64,000 nt of DNA from Nocardiopsis gilva YIM 90087 (GTDB taxonomy: Bacteria; Actinomycetota; Actinomycetes; Streptosporangiales; Streptosporangiaceae). Shown here one piece after another: positions 35,740-45,221 of this stretch; the first letter of the stretch is position 1; every line of letters begins with the position of its first letter. Where the stretch lies: contig NZ_CP022753.1 in NCBI RefSeq assembly GCF_002263495.1, positions 2,976,001-3,040,000 on the forward strand, read 5' to 3'. Both the position numbers and the translations under genes were made by a program. Below the pieces are notes generated by a model. The model saw only the letters and a program-made list of their open reading frames with translations. It was not told where the DNA came from and ran no database searches.

Positions 35740-36984
35740 GTGGCGAGAGTCCAGCTGGCGGGGGTCGGAAAAACCTACCCTGACGGCACGAGCGCGGTGA
35801 GCGGTCTCGATCTCGACATCGGTGAAGGAGAGTTCCTCGTCCTCGTCGGTCCCTCCGGCTGCGGCAAGAGCACCGCGCTGCGCATGATCGCCGGGCTGGA
35901 GGAGATCACCGCGGGGACCCTCTCCATCGGCGATCGCGTCGTCAACCGCACCCCCGCCCGCGACCGCGACGTCGCCATGGTCTTCCAGAGCTACGCGCTC
36001 TACCCCCACCTGTCCGTCCGCGACAACATCGGGTTCGGGCTGCAGCTGCGCAAGCTCCCCAAGGCCGAGATCAAAGAGCGGGTCGAGGAAGCCGCCGCCA
36101 CGCTCGGCCTGACCGAACACCTCGACCGAAGACCCCGCAACCTCTCCGGCGGACAGCGCCAGCGGGTGGCCATGGGCCGGGCCATCGTGCGCAGCCCCAA
36201 GGCCTTCCTCATGGACGAGCCGCTGTCCAACCTCGACGCCAAGCTGCGCGTTCAGATGCGCGCGGAGATCTCCCGCATCCAGCGCAACCTCGGCGTCACC
36301 ACCATCTACGTCACCCACGACCAGGTCGAGGCGATGACGCTCGGCGACCGCGTGGCGGTGCTGAAGAAGGGCGTGCTGCAGCAGGTGGCGCCGCCCCAGG
36401 AGCTCTACGAGCGCCCCGCCAACATCTTCGTCGCCGGGTTCATCGGCTCCCCGGCGATGAACCTGCTGCAGGCCCGGCTGGAGACCGACGCTCCAACGGA
36501 CGCGGGCGCCCGGCTGGTCGTCGGCGGGCAGACGCTGGACGTGCCCGCCGCGACGGTCGACGAGCGCGGTCTGGGCGCGTACGTGGGACGCGACATCGCG
36601 GTCGGCATCCGGCCCGAGGACATGGACGACGCCGACCTTTCCCCCGAGGCCGACGGGTCCGTGCTGACCTCCACCACCGAGCTCGTCGAGGCACTCGGCT
36701 CCGAGCTGCTGGTCCACTTCCGCCTGGACGCCCCGCCCGTCGTCACCGAGGACACCCGGGAGCTCGCCCGCGACGTCGGCGTGGACGTCGACGCGGGCGA
36801 CGCGGGCGGAACGGAGAGCGACATCACGGCGCGGTTCAGCCCGCGGTCGAGCACCGCGATCGGGCGGCCGGTGCGGGTGCGCGTCGACACGGCGCGGCTG
36901 TACTTCTTCGACCCCGCGACCGGCGCGGGCATCTGGGGGGATCCGGCGTCCCACAGCAGCGAAGTGGAGGGCACACATGCCTGA
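35740..36984 (+). CDS. sugar ABC transporter ATP-binding protein (MalK/UgpC type)
   Basis: Cytoplasmic ATPase of 414 residues. Walker [11 protein letters not shown] loop VAMVFQSYALYPH, signature [15 protein letters not shown], Walker [14 protein letters not shown] and the switch His in [11 protein letters not shown] are all present, followed by a MalK-type OB/TOBE regulatory domain (about 240-400). GTG start with GATGGAGG upstream. Its stop overlaps the binding-protein start by 8 bases, so it is coupled to the rest of the operon. This is unusual because many actinomycete sugar transporters borrow a shared MsiK ATPase. Confidence 0.95.
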   Translation: MARVQLAGVGKTYPDGTSAVSGLDLDIGEGEFLVLVGPSGCGKSTALRMIAGLEEITAGTLSIGDRVVNRTPARDRDVAMVFQSYALYPHLSVRDNIGFGLQLRKLPKAEIKERVEEAAATLGLTEHLDRRPRNLSGGQRQRVAMGRAIVRSPKAFLMDEPLSNLDAKLRVQMRAEISRIQRNLGVTTIYVTHDQVEAMTLGDRVAVLKKGVLQQVAPPQELYERPANIFVAGFIGSPAMNLLQARLETDAPTDAGARLVVGGQTLDVPAATVDERGLGAYVGRDIAVGIRPEDMDDADLSPEADGSVLTSTTELVEALGSELLVHFRLDAPPVVTEDTRELARDVGVDVDAGDAGGTESDITARFSPRSSTAIGRPVRVRVDTARLYFFDPATGAGIWGDPASHSSEVEGTHA

Positions 36985-38278
36985 GCACGTGTGGAGATCA
37001 CGCGGACTGGCCGCGATCGCCGTCGGCGGACTGCTGGCCGCCACCGCCTGCAGCCCGGGCAGCGGGCCGTCCGGCGCCGGGGGCGAGCTCGACGGCGTCA
37101 CCCTGACGGTCGCGGCGAAGTGGACCGGCGCGGAGCAGAAGAACTTCGAGGAGGTCCTGTCCGGCTTCGAGGAGGACACCGGGGCCACCGTCAACTACGA
37201 GGCCACCGGCGAGGACACCGGCGCCTACCTCGGCCCCAAGATCGAGGCGGGCGAGCCGCCGGACATCGCCGCCCTCCCGCAGCCGGGACTGGTGCGCGAG
37301 TACGCCGAGCAGGGCGCGCTGAAGCCGCTGAAGGGCGAGGCGGCCACCGCGCTGGAGAACAACTACACCGACTACTGGCGCGGTCTGGGCTCCGTCGACG
37401 GCGAGCCCTACGGCGTCCTGCTCAAGGCCGCGCACAAGTCGATCATCTGGTACCGGCCGGACGCCTTCGATGCCGCCGGGGTGAAACCGCCCGAGACCTG
37501 GGACGATCTCGTCGACACGACCTCCAGCACGCTCTCGGACGCCGGTATCACCCCGTTCGCGATGTGCGGCGCCTCGGGGTGGACGCTGACCGACTGGTTC
37601 GAGAACGTCTACCTGTCGGAGGCCGGGCCGGAGAACTACGACAAGCTCGTCGACCACGAGATCCCCTGGACCGACGACACGGTCGTGCGGACCCTGAACA
37701 AGCTCGACGAGGTGTGGGGCGAGGACGACATGATGAAGGGCGGCCAGAAGGGAGCCGTCCAGACCGACTTCCCGACCTGCGTCTCCGAGGTCTACGGCCA
37801 GCAGGAGGCGGCCATGGTCTTCGAGGGCGACTTCGTGGGCGCCAGCGTGGCGGAGGCCGGGGCCGCCGTGGGCAAGGACGCGGTGGCGTTCCCCTTCCCC
37901 GCGGTCGGTGACAACGCACCGGTGGTCGTCGGCGGGGACATCGCTGTCGCCATGACCGACAAGAAGGGCGTCCAGGAGCTGATGGCCTACCTGGCGTCGC
38001 CCGAGGCGCAGTCCACGTGGGCGGGCCTCGGCGGCTACCTTTCGGCGAACTCCGGGGTGAAGCCCGACGCCTACGCCGACGAGTTCACCCAAAACCTGTC
38101 CACGACCATCGTGGAGGCCGGCGAGAACGTCCGCTACGACCTCTCCGACCAGGTTCCCAGCAGGTTCGGCGCCACCGAGGGCCGGGGCATGTGGTCGATC
38201 CTGCAGGACCTCCTGCGCGGCTCCACCGATCCGGAAGGCGCGGCCAAGGCACTGGAGAAGGCCGCCTCGGAGTCGTAG
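36977..38278 (+). CDS. sugar ABC transporter substrate-binding lipoprotein
   Basis: 433-residue family 1 binding protein. The signal peptide ends in a lipobox (LLAATACS, Cys at about 25). The mature protein begins LDGVTLTVAAKWTGAEQKNFEEVL; PPDIAALPQPGLVREYAEQG and WTLTDWFENVYL resemble AglE-type alpha-glucoside binding proteins more than maltose or cellobiose ones, by motif impression only. Paired Cys (MCGASG, FPTCVSEV) may form a disulfide. Anchored outside the membrane, it delivers substrate to the two permeases encoded next. Confidence 0.93.
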   Translation: MPEHVWRSRGLAAIAVGGLLAATACSPGSGPSGAGGELDGVTLTVAAKWTGAEQKNFEEVLSGFEEDTGATVNYEATGEDTGAYLGPKIEAGEPPDIAALPQPGLVREYAEQGALKPLKGEAATALENNYTDYWRGLGSVDGEPYGVLLKAAHKSIIWYRPDAFDAAGVKPPETWDDLVDTTSSTLSDAGITPFAMCGASGWTLTDWFENVYLSEAGPENYDKLVDHEIPWTDDTVVRTLNKLDEVWGEDDMMKGGQKGAVQTDFPTCVSEVYGQQEAAMVFEGDFVGASVAEAGAAVGKDAVAFPFPAVGDNAPVVVGGDIAVAMTDKKGVQELMAYLASPEAQSTWAGLGGYLSANSGVKPDAYADEFTQNLSTTIVEAGENVRYDLSDQVPSRFGATEGRGMWSILQDLLRGSTDPEGAAKALEKAASES

Positions 38279-38311
38279 CCGAAGGGCCGACCGGCCGGAA
38301 AGTGGGTTTCG

Positions 38312-39691
38312 ATGGCGACGACCGGAACACCTGCGGGCGGGCCGGAGGCGGGCGCCCCCGCGCCCGGTGAAGCGACGGGGGCCGCCCCGCCCGGCGGAAC
38401 CGGCCGCCTGGGGCCGCCCCCGTTGCTGGCGCTGGTCTTCCTGCTGCCAGCGCTGCTGTTCCTCGGTGCGTACATGGTCTATCCGATCCTCTTCTCCGTC
38501 TACCGGAGCCTGTGGGGCGCCCAGGGGCTGGAGTTCGTCGGGATCGACAACTACGTCACGATGTTCACCAACCCGGAGACGTTCATCGCGCTGCGCAACA
38601 ACGTCATCTGGGTGGTCGTGGCGCCCATCGTGGTGACGATCGCCGGGCTCATCTTCGCGGTGCTGACCGAGCGCGTCCGCTGGTCCACCGCCTTCAAGAT
38701 CGTGGTGTTCATGCCGATGGCCATCTCCTTCCTGGCGTCCGGCGTGATCTTCCGGCTCGTCTACGAGCAGGACCCCGAGCGCGGCCTGGCCAACGCGATC
38801 ATCACCACCGTCCAGGACACCGTCGCTCCCTCAGCCGCCTACCCCGACGCCCGCCCGCGCCCCGAGGCGCCGCTCACCGAGGCGCCCGGCGGCGGGTACG
38901 AGCTGACCGGCGAGGTGCGGACCGGGGAGGCCGTCCTGGTCCCCCTGGTGGGCATCCCGCCCGACGACGTGCCCGACAGCGCCGCACCCGCCGTAGCTGG
39001 GCAGGGGACCGGGAGCGGACTCACGGGCACCGTGTGGCTCGACTTCACCCGCGGCGGGGGCGGTCGGCACGGCGCCATCGACGCCACGGAGGCGGGCCTG
39101 CCCGCCCTGCGGGTGCAGGCGGTGCGGGACGGCGAGGTCGCCGCCGAGGCCCTCACCGAGGATGACGGCACGTTCGAGATCACCGGGCTGGAGGGCGACG
39201 GCCCCTACACCCTCCGGCTCGCCGCGGACAACTTCACCGAGCCCTACCGGGGCCTCACCTGGCTGGGCCCCACCCTCATCACCCCGTCGATCATCATCGC
39301 CTACCTGTGGGTGTGGGCGGGGTTCGCGATGGTGCTCATCGCGGCCGGCCTCGCGGCGATCCCGCGCGACGCGCTGGAGGCGGCCCGCGTCGACGGGGCC
39401 ACCGAATGGCAGGTGTTCCGCCGGGTCACGGTCCCGCTGCTGTCGCCGGTGCTGATGGTCGTCTTCGTCACCCTGATGATCTACGTGCTGAAGATCTTCG
39501 ACCTGGTGTTCATCATCGCGCCGGGGTCGGTGCAGCGCGACGCCAACGTGCTGGCCGTGGAGATGTGGCGGGTGTCGTTCGGCGGCGGCAACGACCAGGG
39601 GCTGGGCAGCGCGCTGGCGGTCTTCCTGCTCGTGCTCGTGATCCCCGCGATGATCTTCCAGATTCGCCGGTTCCGGCAGGAGAACCGATGA
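38312..39691 (+). CDS. sugar ABC permease with extracytoplasmic inserted domain
   Basis: MalF-type permease of 459 residues. A Pro/Gly-rich cytoplasmic N-terminus leads to membrane helices (LALVFLLPALLFLGAYMVYPILFSVYRSL; VIWVVVAPIVVTIAGLIFAVL; FKIVVFMPMAISFLASGVIFRLVYEQD). Between helix 3 and the next helix (LGPTLITPSIIIAYLWVWAGFAM) there is an insert of about 150 residues (about 170-325) that looks extracytoplasmic and ends in a transthyretin/CarboxypepD_reg-like beta repeat (LRVQAVRDGEVAAEALTEDDGTFEITGLEG). The EAA loop (IPRDALEAARVDGATEWQVFRRVTVPLL) is intact. Ordinary relatives are about 300 residues. Confidence 0.92.
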   Translation: MATTGTPAGGPEAGAPAPGEATGAAPPGGTGRLGPPPLLALVFLLPALLFLGAYMVYPILFSVYRSLWGAQGLEFVGIDNYVTMFTNPETFIALRNNVIWVVVAPIVVTIAGLIFAVLTERVRWSTAFKIVVFMPMAISFLASGVIFRLVYEQDPERGLANAIITTVQDTVAPSAAYPDARPRPEAPLTEAPGGGYELTGEVRTGEAVLVPLVGIPPDDVPDSAAPAVAGQGTGSGLTGTVWLDFTRGGGGRHGAIDATEAGLPALRVQAVRDGEVAAEALTEDDGTFEITGLEGDGPYTLRLAADNFTEPYRGLTWLGPTLITPSIIIAYLWVWAGFAMVLIAAGLAAIPRDALEAARVDGATEWQVFRRVTVPLLSPVLMVVFVTLMIYVLKIFDLVFIIAPGSVQRDANVLAVEMWRVSFGGGNDQGLGSALAVFLLVLVIPAMIFQIRRFRQENR

Positions 39692-39725
39692 GGAGCCGGT
39701 GCGAGGCGGAATCGGAGGCGAGCCG

Positions 39726-40673
39726 ATGAGTACACGCGAGGAGACGCGTCCGGAACGCCCGGAGGGGGTACCGGACGCCGCGGCCGGGACCGGCGCCGTC
39801 TCCGAGGCCGACGGCGGGCCGCCGCGCACCCTGGCCGAGCGGATCGCGGCCCGCACGGGCTCGGGCGCCATCCAGGTGCTGCTGGTACTCGTCGGCCTGT
39901 TCTGGCTGCTGCCCACGCTGGGGCTGTTCGTCTCCAGCCTCCGCTCGCCGCAGGACAACGCCTCCTCGGGGTGGTGGACGGTGCTGGCCGCGCCCTCGCG
40001 GCTCACCCTGGAGAACTACGCCGGTCTGCTGGACAACGAGGGGTTCGTCGCCTCGTTCTTCAACACCATCCTGATCAGCGTGCCCTCCACCGTGTTGATC
40101 GTCGTGATCGCGGCGCTGGCCGCCTACGCCTTCGCCTGGATGGAGTTCCCCGGCCGCGACTGGCTCTTCCTTGGCGTGGTCGGGCTGCTCGTGGTGCCGT
40201 TGCAGGTGGCGCTGATCCCCATCGCTCAGGTGTACGGCCCCCTGGGCATCTACGGCTCGATTCCGGGCGTGGTGCTGTTCCACGTCGGCTTCGGCCTGCC
40301 GTTCGCGATCTTCCTGCTGCGCAACTTCTTCGCCGCGATCCCGCGCGATCTGCTGGAGGCGGCGCGGATGGACGGCGGCAAGGAGTTGACCATCTTCCGC
40401 CGGGTGATCCTGCCGCTGGGTGGTCCGGCCATCGCCTCGCTGGCGATCTTCCAGTTCCTGTGGGTGTGGAACGACCTGCTGGTGGCGCTGGTGTTCGCCG
40501 ACTCCGCCAACCAGCCGATGACCGTGGCCCTGCAGTCGGAGATGCGCCAGTTCGGCGCCAACATCGACGTCATCTCCTCGGGCGCCTTCCTGTCGATGGT
40601 GGTGCCGCTGCTGGTGTTCTTCGCGTTCCAGCGCTACTTCGTGCAGGGCGTCATGGCCGGCGCGGTCAAGTAG
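39726..40673 (+). CDS. sugar ABC transporter permease (MalG type)
   Basis: 315-residue second permease. Helices are evident (LLVLVGLFWLLPTLGLFVSSL; TILISVPSTVLIVVIAALAAYAFAWM; LVVPLQVALIPI; GVVLFHVGFGLPFAIFLL), and the EAA motif reads IPRDLLEAARMDGGKELTIFRRVILPLGGP. Start at MSTREETRPE with GGAGG 8 bases upstream; it begins 35 bases after the first permease. Pairs with that permease to form the channel. Normal length, without the insert seen in its partner. Confidence 0.95.
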   Translation: MSTREETRPERPEGVPDAAAGTGAVSEADGGPPRTLAERIAARTGSGAIQVLLVLVGLFWLLPTLGLFVSSLRSPQDNASSGWWTVLAAPSRLTLENYAGLLDNEGFVASFFNTILISVPSTVLIVVIAALAAYAFAWMEFPGRDWLFLGVVGLLVVPLQVALIPIAQVYGPLGIYGSIPGVVLFHVGFGLPFAIFLLRNFFAAIPRDLLEAARMDGGKELTIFRRVILPLGGPAIASLAIFQFLWVWNDLLVALVFADSANQPMTVALQSEMRQFGANIDVISSGAFLSMVVPLLVFFAFQRYFVQGVMAGAVK

Positions 40674-40790
40674 CCGCAGCGGCGCCAGGGGAGCGGCGGA
40701 CAAGAGGCGCAGCGGGGGAGGCGACGGCCAGCGGCCCGGCCGGCCGCGCGGTGGGCGCGCCCGACCGGGGTCGTGTGCCGTCCAGAGGGC

Positions 40791-42011
40791 TCAGCGGTTG
40801 GCGGGGTGGCCGATGGCCAGGCCGCTCTCCCGGTCGAAGTAGTGCAGCTGGGTGACGTCGACGCTGAGTGTGACCGCCTGGCCGGGGCGCACACCGCTGC
40901 GCGGGCTGACCCGGGCGGTGAACAGCGTCTTGTCCGCGCCCAGCGGCAGCGTGGCCGACTCCGCCCCCGGGCCGTCGCCCGCAGCGTCGGCGGCCAGCGC
41001 CGCGGCGTCCTCGTGCTGAACCGGCGGGGCGTTCACCGTGAAGATGACATTGATCTCGGTGCCGAGTTCCTCGGTGACGTCGGCGGTCACGGTCATCGCG
41101 GCCGGTCCGTGCGAGGAGATCTCGTCGTCCTCGAAGTCGGAGGGGCGCAGCCCCAGGATGACCTGGCGGCCCACGTAGGAGCGCAGCCCGTCGCGGGCGT
41201 CGAGCTCGGCGGCGGAGATGGGCAGGGTGTGATCGGCGAACTTCAGCTGCGCACCCTCGCCGTCCTGCTGCAGCTCGGCGACGACGAAGTTCATGGCGGG
41301 CGAACCGATGAATCCGGCGACGAACAGGTTGACCGGCTGGTCGAAGAGGATCTTGGGGGTGTCGACCTGCTGGAGGCGGCCCTCGCGCAGCACCGCGACG
41401 CGGTCGCCCAGGGTCATCGCCTCGACCTGGTCGTGGGTCACATAGACGGTGGTGACACCCAGGCGCTCGTGCAGCTGGTTGAGGGAGGCGCGCATCTGGA
41501 CGCGCAGCTTGGCGTCGAGGTTGGACAGCGGCTCGTCCATGAGGAAGGCCTGGGGCTCGCGGACGATGGCCCGGCCCATGGCCACCCGCTGGCGCTGACC
41601 GCCGGAGAGCGCCGCCGGCTTGCGCTTGAGGTAGGCCTCAAGGCCCAGCATGGCGGCGGCCTGGTCCACCCGCGCCTTGATCTCGGCCTTGGGGATCTTG
41701 CGCAGCTTCAGTCCGAAGGCAAGGTTCTGCTCGACCGTCATGTGCGGGTAGAGCGCGTAGTTCTGGAAGACCATGGCGATGTCGCGGTCCTTGGGCGGGA
41801 GGTCGTTGACGACCTGGTCGCCGATGTGCAGATCGCCGTCGGTGATCTCCTCCAGCCCGGCGATCATCCGCAGCGCGGTGGACTTGCCGCAGCCGGACGG
41901 GCCGACCAGCACCATGAACTCGCCGTCGTTGATCTCCAGGTTGAGGTCGTCGACGGCCTTGACGTTCCCGGAGTACACCTTGTCGACGCCGTCGAGGACG
42001 ATTTTCGCCAT
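40791..42011 (-). CDS. MsiK/UgpC-type sugar ABC ATPase
   Basis: 406-residue ATPase with all motifs: [61 protein letters not shown], and a C-terminal regulatory OB domain ([27 protein letters not shown]). It is a stand-alone gene, convergent with the transporter operon, and so fits the multi-transporter MsiK role, energising permeases that lack their own ATPase. About half of its residues match the operon's own ATPase by eye, so the two are old paralogues. A palindrome at 42076-42106 may control it. Confidence 0.93.
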   Translation of the reverse strand: MAKIVLDGVDKVYSGNVKAVDDLNLEINDGEFMVLVGPSGCGKSTALRMIAGLEEITDGDLHIGDQVVNDLPPKDRDIAMVFQNYALYPHMTVEQNLAFGLKLRKIPKAEIKARVDQAAAMLGLEAYLKRKPAALSGGQRQRVAMGRAIVREPQAFLMDEPLSNLDAKLRVQMRASLNQLHERLGVTTVYVTHDQVEAMTLGDRVAVLREGRLQQVDTPKILFDQPVNLFVAGFIGSPAMNFVVAELQQDGEGAQLKFADHTLPISAAELDARDGLRSYVGRQVILGLRPSDFEDDEISSHGPAAMTVTADVTEELGTEINVIFTVNAPPVQHEDAAALAADAAGDGPGAESATLPLGADKTLFTARVSPRSGVRPGQAVTLSVDVTQLHYFDRESGLAIGHPANR

Positions 42012-42075
42012 GGGGGGTCATCTCCCGTGCTCGTAGCCCGCCCGGAGGCCCGGAACGAGCAGCCAATCTTCTGAG

Positions 42076-42106
42076 TTGATCGATTCGTTTCGAATCGTTG
42101 GATCAA
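42076..42106 (-). promoter_or_regulatory. palindromic operator candidate of the MsiK-type gene
   Basis: Two nested inverted repeats: outer TTGATC (42076-42081) with GATCAA (42101-42106), inner CGATTCG (42081-42087) with CGAATCG (42091-42097) around TTT. It lies 65-95 bases upstream of the ATPase start in an AT-rich patch that also suits a promoter. Confidence 0.5.
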
Positions 42107-42664
42107 TTGAACAGCACTGACACATCTTCTGTCGAGAGTTTGCACGGTTTCGATCATGGGGCGACCACGATGTGAGATATCCCGATGCTGGGCGTGGGGG
42201 AGCGGGGTGTTCAGGCCCGCGTGGCCCCGCGCGCGTCGCGTCGTCCGCTGATTTCGGACGTGCGTCCCACATGGCCCGACGGGTGGCGCGCCCGATCGCC
42301 TCGTCAGCCCCGCTACCACGGTGAATACACTGCTCACAGGGGGTGCGAGGAAGGTGGGCTGGCATGGATTCGGCAGGTGCGTTAGCCTGTCGGCGGTTAT
42401 CCGATTCCAGTCACTTCGTGCGCTCGACGGCCTTGCGTTGGTATGCCCGGCCTGCCCGCCCACGGGCGTGGTCCCGGGGGCCGACACGGGTCGTGGGGGT
42501 TGCGGCGGAGGACGGAGAGTCTGGGTAATCTACTGACCAGTCCAGCACTGGACGGACCGGTTGAGCGGTCCGCTTCTCGTCCTACCGGACGTCGCACCAC
42601 GCACCAGGTGCGGTCGGAGGTTTGGCGGGATTCGGGGTTCCGCGACCGGGCGGGGGGTTGGACC
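42107..42664. other. noncoding region upstream of lnt
   Basis: No protein-like frame here; short open frames have no ribosome site or motif. Small hairpins occur at 42540-42553 (GTCCAG, CA, CTGGAC) and 42553-42572 (CGGACCG with CGGTCCG), next to a TAATCTACTGACC stretch at about 42526. Part of it is probably the long lnt promoter and leader region. Confidence 0.5.
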
Positions 42665-42757
42665 CGGAAAAGGCCCGGACATCCAGTAGACAACGGTCTC
42701 CGCGCTCGCCGCCGACGAGACGGATCCGGTCCGAAGGGTGGTCTCGGGCCTTTTCCG
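42665..42757 (+). ncRNA. structured leader candidate upstream of lnt
   Basis: A perfect 13-bp long-range stem, CGGAAAAGGCCCG (42665-42677) with CGGGCCTTTTCCG (42745-42757), closes 67 bases containing further pairing (GTCTC near 42695 with GAGAC near 42716). It ends 36 bases before the lnt start. Could be a cis-regulatory leader, an attenuator or a small RNA. It matches no riboswitch class I can name. Confidence 0.35.
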
Positions 42758-42793
42758 CGTCCCCCTTACACGTAGGTGGAGAGGGCGAGCCGC

Positions 42794-44467
42794 GTGGTGG
42801 CTGAGGGCATCCGGCAGGAACCGGTGGAGTCCGCGACAGGACCGGCCGGGGAGGCGCCGGACGCGCCGGTCACCGGGGACAGGGAGCGGATCCTCCTCGC
42901 CGCGCGCGTCCTGGCCGCGGTGGGATCCGGACTGGCCCAGCTGCTCGCCCTTCCGCCGTACGGACTGTGGTGGCTGGGGCCGTTCAGCGCCGCGCTTCTG
43001 ACACTCGCCGTGCTGGGCGTACGGATGCGACGTGCCGCCTGGCTCGGCCTGGTGTCCGGCGCGACGCTGATGGTCCCCCTGATCAAGTGGCAGGACGTCT
43101 TCGGTACCGACGTGTGGCTGCTGATCGCCGCCGCCGAGACCGTCTACTACATCCCGATGGCGATGGGCATCGCCTGCGCCGCCCGCCTGCGCGCCTGGCC
43201 GGTGTGGACCGCCGCGCTGTGGGTGCTGCAGGAGGCGGTGCGCGCCCGGTTCCCCCTCGGCGGCTTCCCCTGGGGCAAACTCGCCTTCGCCCAGCCCGAC
43301 ACCCCCTTCGCCGGCTATGCCGCGTGGGGCTCGTCAGCGCTGGTGACGTTCATGGTGGCCCTCGCCGGCACGGTCCTGCTGGCCGGTGCCCTGCGGGCCG
43401 TGCGCACCTACCGCGAGGCCGGAGTACGGCGCGCCGCCGCCCCGCTGGCGGCCGGACTGGCCGCCACCATCGCCATCGGCGCGGCGGGCATGGCCGTCCC
43501 CCTGGTCGGCGCTCCCACACGCGACCACACCGCCACCGTGGCCCTGGTGCAGGGCAACGTCCCGCGCGTCGGCACGATGGACATCCTCGGCGAGCGCATG
43601 CAGGTGCTGCAGAACCACGTCGACGGCGTGCACGAGCTCGCCCGCCAGGTGGACGCCGATGAGGTGCCCCAGCCCGACCTGGTGGTCCTCCCGGAGAACT
43701 CCGCCGACATCGACGTCTACAACGACCCCCAGGCCGCCGCGCTCATCTCCGACGCCGCCAAGGACATCGACGCGCCCCTGCTCTTCGGGCTCACCAAGTT
43801 CCACGACGGCGGCGCCAAGCGCGAGATCCGCAGCGTGGTGTGGGACCCCGAGGACGGCCCCGGCGACTACTACACCAAGCGCTACCTCGTCCCCTTCGGC
43901 GAGTACATCCCCTACCGCGACTTCTTCACGCGGTTCGTCTCCCGGCTGGAGAAGATCGGCAGCGACGCCATCCCCGGATCCAAGCCGGGCGCGGTAGAGC
44001 TGGGCGGCACGACGCTGGCCACGGCCATCTGCTTCGACATCGCCTTCGACAAGCCGGTGCGCGAGGCGGTGGCGGCCGGGGGCCAGATCATCGTGGTGCC
44101 CACCAACAACGCCAACTACAACTTCACCGGCCAGTCCGACCAGCAGCTGGCCATCACCCAGCTGCGCGCCGTCGAGCACGGCCGCCCGGCGGTCGTCGCC
44201 TCCACCAGCGGCATCAGCGCCGTGGCCAAGGCCGATGGCACCGTCACCTACCGGTCCCCGGAGAACGAGCCCGCCGTGCACGTGGCCGAGCTCCCGGCGA
44301 TGTCGGGGCAGACGGTGGCGACGCGGCTCGGCGCCCTACCCGAGGCGGCGCTGAGCCTCATCGCGGCGGCCGCGGTGATCGCCGGTGTCGTCGGGGCTCG
44401 CCGGGCGCGAAGGGCCGCCGACGCTCCCGACAGCGCGGCCGCGGCCGACACCGCGGCGGGCGACTGA
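42794..44467 (+). CDS. lnt: apolipoprotein N-acyltransferase
   Basis: Membrane enzyme of 557 residues that adds the third acyl chain to lipoprotein N-terminal Cys. An N-terminal block of about seven hydrophobic helices (to about residue 240) is followed by a nitrilase-fold domain with the full triad: Glu301 in VVLPENSADI, Lys362 in YYTKRYLVPFGEY and Cys413 in TAICFDIAF. A C-terminal membrane helix follows (LSLIAAAAVIAGVVG). GGAGAGGG lies about 8 bases before the chosen GTG; GTG codons at 42776 and 42797 are alternatives. The usual fused or adjacent Ppm1 mannosyltransferase is absent here. Confidence 0.94.
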   Translation: MVAEGIRQEPVESATGPAGEAPDAPVTGDRERILLAARVLAAVGSGLAQLLALPPYGLWWLGPFSAALLTLAVLGVRMRRAAWLGLVSGATLMVPLIKWQDVFGTDVWLLIAAAETVYYIPMAMGIACAARLRAWPVWTAALWVLQEAVRARFPLGGFPWGKLAFAQPDTPFAGYAAWGSSALVTFMVALAGTVLLAGALRAVRTYREAGVRRAAAPLAAGLAATIAIGAAGMAVPLVGAPTRDHTATVALVQGNVPRVGTMDILGERMQVLQNHVDGVHELARQVDADEVPQPDLVVLPENSADIDVYNDPQAAALISDAAKDIDAPLLFGLTKFHDGGAKREIRSVVWDPEDGPGDYYTKRYLVPFGEYIPYRDFFTRFVSRLEKIGSDAIPGSKPGAVELGGTTLATAICFDIAFDKPVREAVAAGGQIIVVPTNNANYNFTGQSDQQLAITQLRAVEHGRPAVVASTSGISAVAKADGTVTYRSPENEPAVHVAELPAMSGQTVATRLGALPEAALSLIAAAAVIAGVVGARRARRAADAPDSAAAADTAAGD

Positions 44468-44541
44468 ATCAGGCCTCCCTTCCACCGTGCGGCGGCGGGA
44501 ACGATCCCGAGGCGCGGAACGTTCCGCTGGGGGAAAGTGCG

Positions 44542-45084
44542 ATGTCGAGGATGGTGCCCATGCCGCTGCTGATCGTTCTTGCGCTGATGGCGCTGCCCTT
44601 CCTGGAGATCTGGCTGATGATCCTGGTCGGGTCGCAGATCGGCGTGCCGTGGACGATCGCCGCCCTGTTCCTGCTGAGCGCCTCGGGTGTCGTGGCGCTG
44701 CGCGGAGCGGGGACCAAGGCGTTCCGCGAGGCCGATGAGGCCATGCGCACCGGCGCCCCGCCGCAGGGCGGGCTGCTCGACACCCTGATGGTGATGGTCG
44801 GCGGCATCCTGCTGATCACGCCGGGCTTCCTCACCGGCGCCGTGGGCGCCGTCCTGGCCCTGCCCTTCACCCGGCCCGCGCTGCGCTGGGCGTTCATCGC
44901 CTGGGCCGAGCGCCGGATCAAGAAGATGGGCGTCCCCGTGAACGGCGCGTTCGCGCCGAGCGGCGGGCCCGTCGCCGGGGAGCGACCCGGCTCCGGAAAG
45001 GTCGTCCCGGGCGTTATCGTCGAGGACGAAGCGCCCGGCGCCGCCTCCGGTGAGGGCGGCGACGGCCTGACGCGCCGCGACTGA
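44542..45084 (+). CDS. fxsA: FxsA family membrane protein
   Basis: 180-residue inner-membrane protein. FxsA features: three to four membrane helices ([72 protein letters not shown]) with the conserved [11 protein letters not shown] and [11 protein letters not shown] motifs. The C-terminal tail is soluble, Gly/Ala-rich. In E. coli FxsA relieves phage T7 exclusion by F; its role in actinomycetes is unknown. It follows lnt by 75 bases, probably in the same transcript. Confidence 0.93.
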   Translation: MSRMVPMPLLIVLALMALPFLEIWLMILVGSQIGVPWTIAALFLLSASGVVALRGAGTKAFREADEAMRTGAPPQGGLLDTLMVMVGGILLITPGFLTGAVGAVLALPFTRPALRWAFIAWAERRIKKMGVPVNGAFAPSGGPVAGERPGSGKVVPGVIVEDEAPGAASGEGGDGLTRRD

Positions 45085-45221
45085 GGCGCCCTGGAGAAGA
45101 CCGAAATTGGGTCCCCTGTGGCGCCAGCACACCGGAGATTCACCGGTCCCTCGCCATTGTTCCCGCTCAACGGGGTGTCCGGGGTGGCGGGCACACACGT
45201 GATCGCGGGACAATCGGAGGC

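Noticed and set aside
42012-42060. Possible msiK-type RNA motif in the leader of the stand-alone ATPase
   Set aside because: A small GCTCGT/ACGAGC hairpin is present, but I could not match the conserved features of that RNA class with confidence.
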